From NCBI GenBank assembly GCA_005240015.1, contig SBBV01000196.1, positions 1-7,788 on the forward strand: a stretch of 7,788 nucleotides of DNA. Direction: 5' to 3'. Shown here in pieces: positions 6,414 through 7,788 of this stretch; the first letter of the stretch is position 1; each line of letters opens with the position of its first letter. The notes under the pieces are model-generated. The model searched no databases. It was not told the origin of the DNA and saw only the letters and a list, made by a program, of their open reading frames with translations. This stretch comes from Candidatus Odyssella thessalonicensis (GTDB lineage: Bacteria > Pseudomonadota > Alphaproteobacteria > Bin65). The translations under genes were made by a program, and so were the position numbers.

Positions 6414-6436
6414 TTACGTTATCATTGATAACGTAA
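6414..6436. promoter_or_regulatory. TetR-type operator palindrome between exporter operon and regulator
   Basis: TTACGTTATCA (6414-6424) and TGATAACGTAA (6426-6436) are perfectly complementary arms around a single central T, giving 11 bp per arm. The site lies 21 nt from the permease start and 24 nt from the tetR start. It is AT-rich in a G+C-rich genome, as expected for the binding site of a TetR dimer. Control of both divergent genes is inferred from its position. Confidence 0.75.
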
Positions 6437-6460
6437 CGCGGATAAGTTATCTATGTTAAC
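6425..6460 (+). promoter_or_regulatory. Candidate tetR promoter with overlapping palindromes and almost no leader
   Basis: TTGATA (6425-6430, 5 of 6 to TTGACA) is followed after 17 nt by TATCTA (6448-6453, weak). That would place the transcript start at about 6460, next to the ATG at 6461. The candidate -35 lies inside the operator. A second small palindrome, GATAA-G-TTATC (6441-6451), reuses the GATAA/TTATC words of the main operator, and ATGTTAACAT (6453-6462) overlaps the start codon. No Shine-Dalgarno sequence precedes the ATG. A reverse-strand -35 candidate for the exporter is TTAACA (6454-6459), with a poor -10. Confidence 0.35.
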
Positions 6461-7132
6461 ATGAAGAGTCAACGGGCCCTCAAAAAAATATCAGCGCCGC
6501 GGCGCAAGGCGCGCGGAGAGGGCTATCTCAGGCGCGAGGAGATCCTCGCTGCGGCGCGCAGCCTGTTCCTCAAGGAGGGCGTCGACCGCGTCACGATCCG
6601 TGCGATCTGCGGCAAGGTGGGCATCACGCCGCCCGCCCTCTACCGGCATTTCAAGGACAAGCGCGAGATCGTGCTCGCCATCTGCAACGAGACGTTCGGG
6701 CGCCTGCTCCAACGCTTCCGCCAGATCCGCGCCGCCGAGCCCGACCCGCTCGCCGCGCTCAAGCAAATGATGGACACCTATGTGCGCTTCGCGATCGCGC
6801 ACCAGGACGAATACCGCCTGCTGTTCATGTCGAAGGACCTGCTGATGCTCGAATTCGCCGAGCAGCTGGAGATCAAAAGCGACGACGACGCGATCCGCGC
6901 CGGCATCCTGGGGCCGCTGGTGTTGCGCGAGCTGGCCGAGCACGTCGGTCTCTGCATCCAGCGCGGCATCCTCAGGCCCGGCGATCCCGCGACGCTCACC
7001 GAGGCGATCTGGTCGTGCGGGCACGGCCTCGCCTCGCTTCTCATCACGCATCCGCATTTCAAGAACCGGCCGCATGACCAGATCATCGCCGCCGCGATGG
7101 ACATGACCTTGAACGGGCTGCTGAAGCGCTGA
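6461..7132 (+). CDS. TetR/AcrR-family transcriptional regulator of the divergent exporter
   Basis: This 223-residue protein has a basic N-terminal arm (residues 2-18, with K2, R5, K8, K9, R14, R15, K16 and R18) before the TetR DNA-binding domain. The domain begins at REEILAAARSLFLKEGVDRV (25-44) and carries the helix-turn-helix TIRAICGKVGITPPALYRHF (45-64). The C-terminal ligand/dimer domain includes WSCGHGLASLLI (184-195), the tryptophan-His-Gly signature of the WHG-type TetR C-terminal family. Such proteins usually repress adjacent transporter genes until a ligand, often the exported compound, binds. The divergent exporter and the palindrome between them support this role. The ATG at 6461 is the only start codon before the HTH in this frame, yet it lacks a ribosome site, suggesting leaderless or weak translation. 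The basic arm is longer than in many family members and could contact the AT-rich flanks of the operator. Confidence 0.92.
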   Translation: MKSQRALKKISAPRRKARGEGYLRREEILAAARSLFLKEGVDRVTIRAICGKVGITPPALYRHFKDKREIVLAICNETFGRLLQRFRQIRAAEPDPLAALKQMMDTYVRFAIAHQDEYRLLFMSKDLLMLEFAEQLEIKSDDDAIRAGILGPLVLRELAEHVGLCIQRGILRPGDPATLTEAIWSCGHGLASLLITHPHFKNRPHDQIIAAAMDMTLNGLLKR

Positions 7133-7156
7133 ACGCGCAACGGCACTCACCCCCCG

Positions 7157-7178
7157 CACGGAACCATGCAGGTCCGTG
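7157..7178 (+). terminator. Possible weak terminator hairpin after tetR
   Basis: CACGGA-CC (with one bulged A at 7163) pairs with GG-TCCGTG around an ATGCA loop, giving an 8-bp stem 24 nt after the tetR stop. The downstream sequence is only moderately U-rich (GGCTGTTCGCGC), so intrinsic termination would be inefficient. TCCGTG recurs 20 nt later (7193-7198). Confidence 0.3.
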
Positions 7179-7295
7179 GCTGTTCGCGCTTGTCCGTGTT
7201 CGTCTGCTTCACGCCGAAATGAGCAAGATTGACGCACGCGGCAGCGCGGTTGAGGTTAAGCCTTCGCGCCCTGAGACCGGCATGGGGGAAGCGCT

Positions 7296-7788
7296 GTGGC
7301 TGAATTTCTCGACGTCGACCTCTGCGTCATCGGCGCGGGCTCGGGCGGGCTTTCGGTCGCCGCCGGCGCCGTGCAGATGGGCGCACGCGTGGCGCTCATC
7401 GAAAAGCACAAGATGGGCGGCGATTGCCTCAACTATGGCTGCGTGCCCTCGAAGTCGCTGATCGCGGCCGCGCATGCCGCCGCGGTTCAGCGCGCGCCGG
7501 GCGCGTTCGGCGTCGCCGCGCACGAGCCGGCCGTGGATTTCGCCCAGGTGCACGATCACGTGCACGGCGTGATCGCGGCAATCGCACCCACCGATTCGGT
7601 CGACCGCTTCACCAAGCTCGGCGTCAACGTAATCCTCGGCACGGCGCGCTTTGCGGGCCCGCGCGAGGTGATCGCGACGACGCAGACGGGCGAAACGCGC
7701 CTCCGCGCCAAGTGGATCGTGATCGCCACCGGCTCGCGCGCGGCGGTGCCGCCGATCCCGGGCCTCGACGGCGTCCCCTATCTCACCA
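7296..7788 (+). CDS. Mercuric-reductase-like FAD-dependent disulfide oxidoreductase, N-terminal 164 residues (3' end outside window)
   Basis: The translation starts MAEFLDVDLCVIGAGSGGLS, with the FAD-binding GAGSGG (13-18) and an acidic residue closing the second strand (LIEKHKMGG, 34-42). The redox-active disulfide motif GGDCLNYGCVPSKSL (41-55) supplies C44 and C49. The second dinucleotide-contact motif ATGSRAAVPPIPGLDG (144-159) is also present. These define the class I pyridine nucleotide-disulfide oxidoreductases (dihydrolipoamide dehydrogenase, glutathione reductase, MerA). CLNYGC instead of CLNTGC resembles the MerA-like branch often found beside or fused to TVP38/DedA membrane proteins, so mercury reduction should not be assumed. 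The start is GTG at 7296 with GGGGGAAG about 4 nt upstream. An ATG at 7282 is in a different frame. The gene is cut by the window edge. No clear promoter was found, and read-through from tetR is possible. Confidence 0.9.
   Translation, partial: MAEFLDVDLCVIGAGSGGLSVAAGAVQMGARVALIEKHKMGGDCLNYGCVPSKSLIAAAHAAAVQRAPGAFGVAAHEPAVDFAQVHDHVHGVIAAIAPTDSVDRFTKLGVNVILGTARFAGPREVIATTQTGETRLRAKWIVIATGSRAAVPPIPGLDGVPYLT

Noticed and set aside
7229..7257. Promoter for the FAD oxidoreductase based on TTGACG (7229-7234)
   Set aside because: The -35-like box is good but no acceptable -10 hexamer is found at 16-19 nt spacing.
7219..7461. Short plus-strand open frame starting at 7219 ahead of the oxidoreductase
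   Set aside because: It overlaps the oxidoreductase in another frame, is Arg/Ser/Ala-rich and has no ribosome site or motif.

Overview
The window is about two-thirds G+C and densely packed. Its gene content (argD with its own promoter, an OpgC-type glucan succinyltransferase, a DevB/DevA/DevC-like exporter under a TetR regulator, and a palindromic repeat that translates as 'VVPAKAGTH...APAFAGAT') points to a free-living alphaproteobacterium of the Hyphomicrobiales/Rhodospirillales kind. No RNA gene, insertion sequence, CRISPR array or origin was seen.

Layout. (1) 1-558, minus: the first 186 codons of acetylornithine aminotransferase (argD), running off the left edge, with a good sigma-70-type promoter at 660-688 and a leader hairpin at 589-607. 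(2) 833-2871, minus: a two-gene unit, opgC (membrane succinyltransferase of periplasmic glucans) followed by an exported SGNH/GDSL hydrolase. Their reading frames overlap by 136 nt. (3) 2872-3176: a non-coding gap with an AT-rich core that probably carries the opgC promoter. (4) 3177-6392, minus: a tightly coupled three-gene exporter operon, FtsX-like permease, then ABC ATPase, then HlyD-type periplasmic adaptor. (5) 6393-6460: a short divergent control region with a near-perfect 23-bp palindrome. (6) 6461-7132, plus: the TetR-family regulator that most likely binds it. (7) 7296-7788, plus: the start of a mercuric-reductase-like FAD/disulfide oxidoreductase, cut by the right edge.

How the genes fit together. 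Permease, ATPase and adaptor form an inner-membrane/periplasm export machine resembling cyanobacterial DevBCA and MacAB. It would need a TolC-like outer-membrane partner encoded elsewhere. The TetR protein is read divergently from the exporter and the palindrome lies midway between the two start codons, so one dimer site could control both directions. OpgC and the SGNH protein plausibly act together in ester modification or trimming of a periplasmic or surface glycan. argD and the oxidoreductase look like unrelated neighbours.

Most notable observations: a ~103-bp palindromic repeat inserted in frame into the N-terminus of the ABC ATPase, adding about 35 residues ahead of the nucleotide-binding domain; the dual-coded opgC/SGNH junction; a sharply bounded 65-bp AT-rich, rare-codon patch inside opgC; and the TetR operator with a regulator gene that appears to have no usable leader. 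I found nothing that clearly amounts to a wholly new system. The individual gene families are recognisable.
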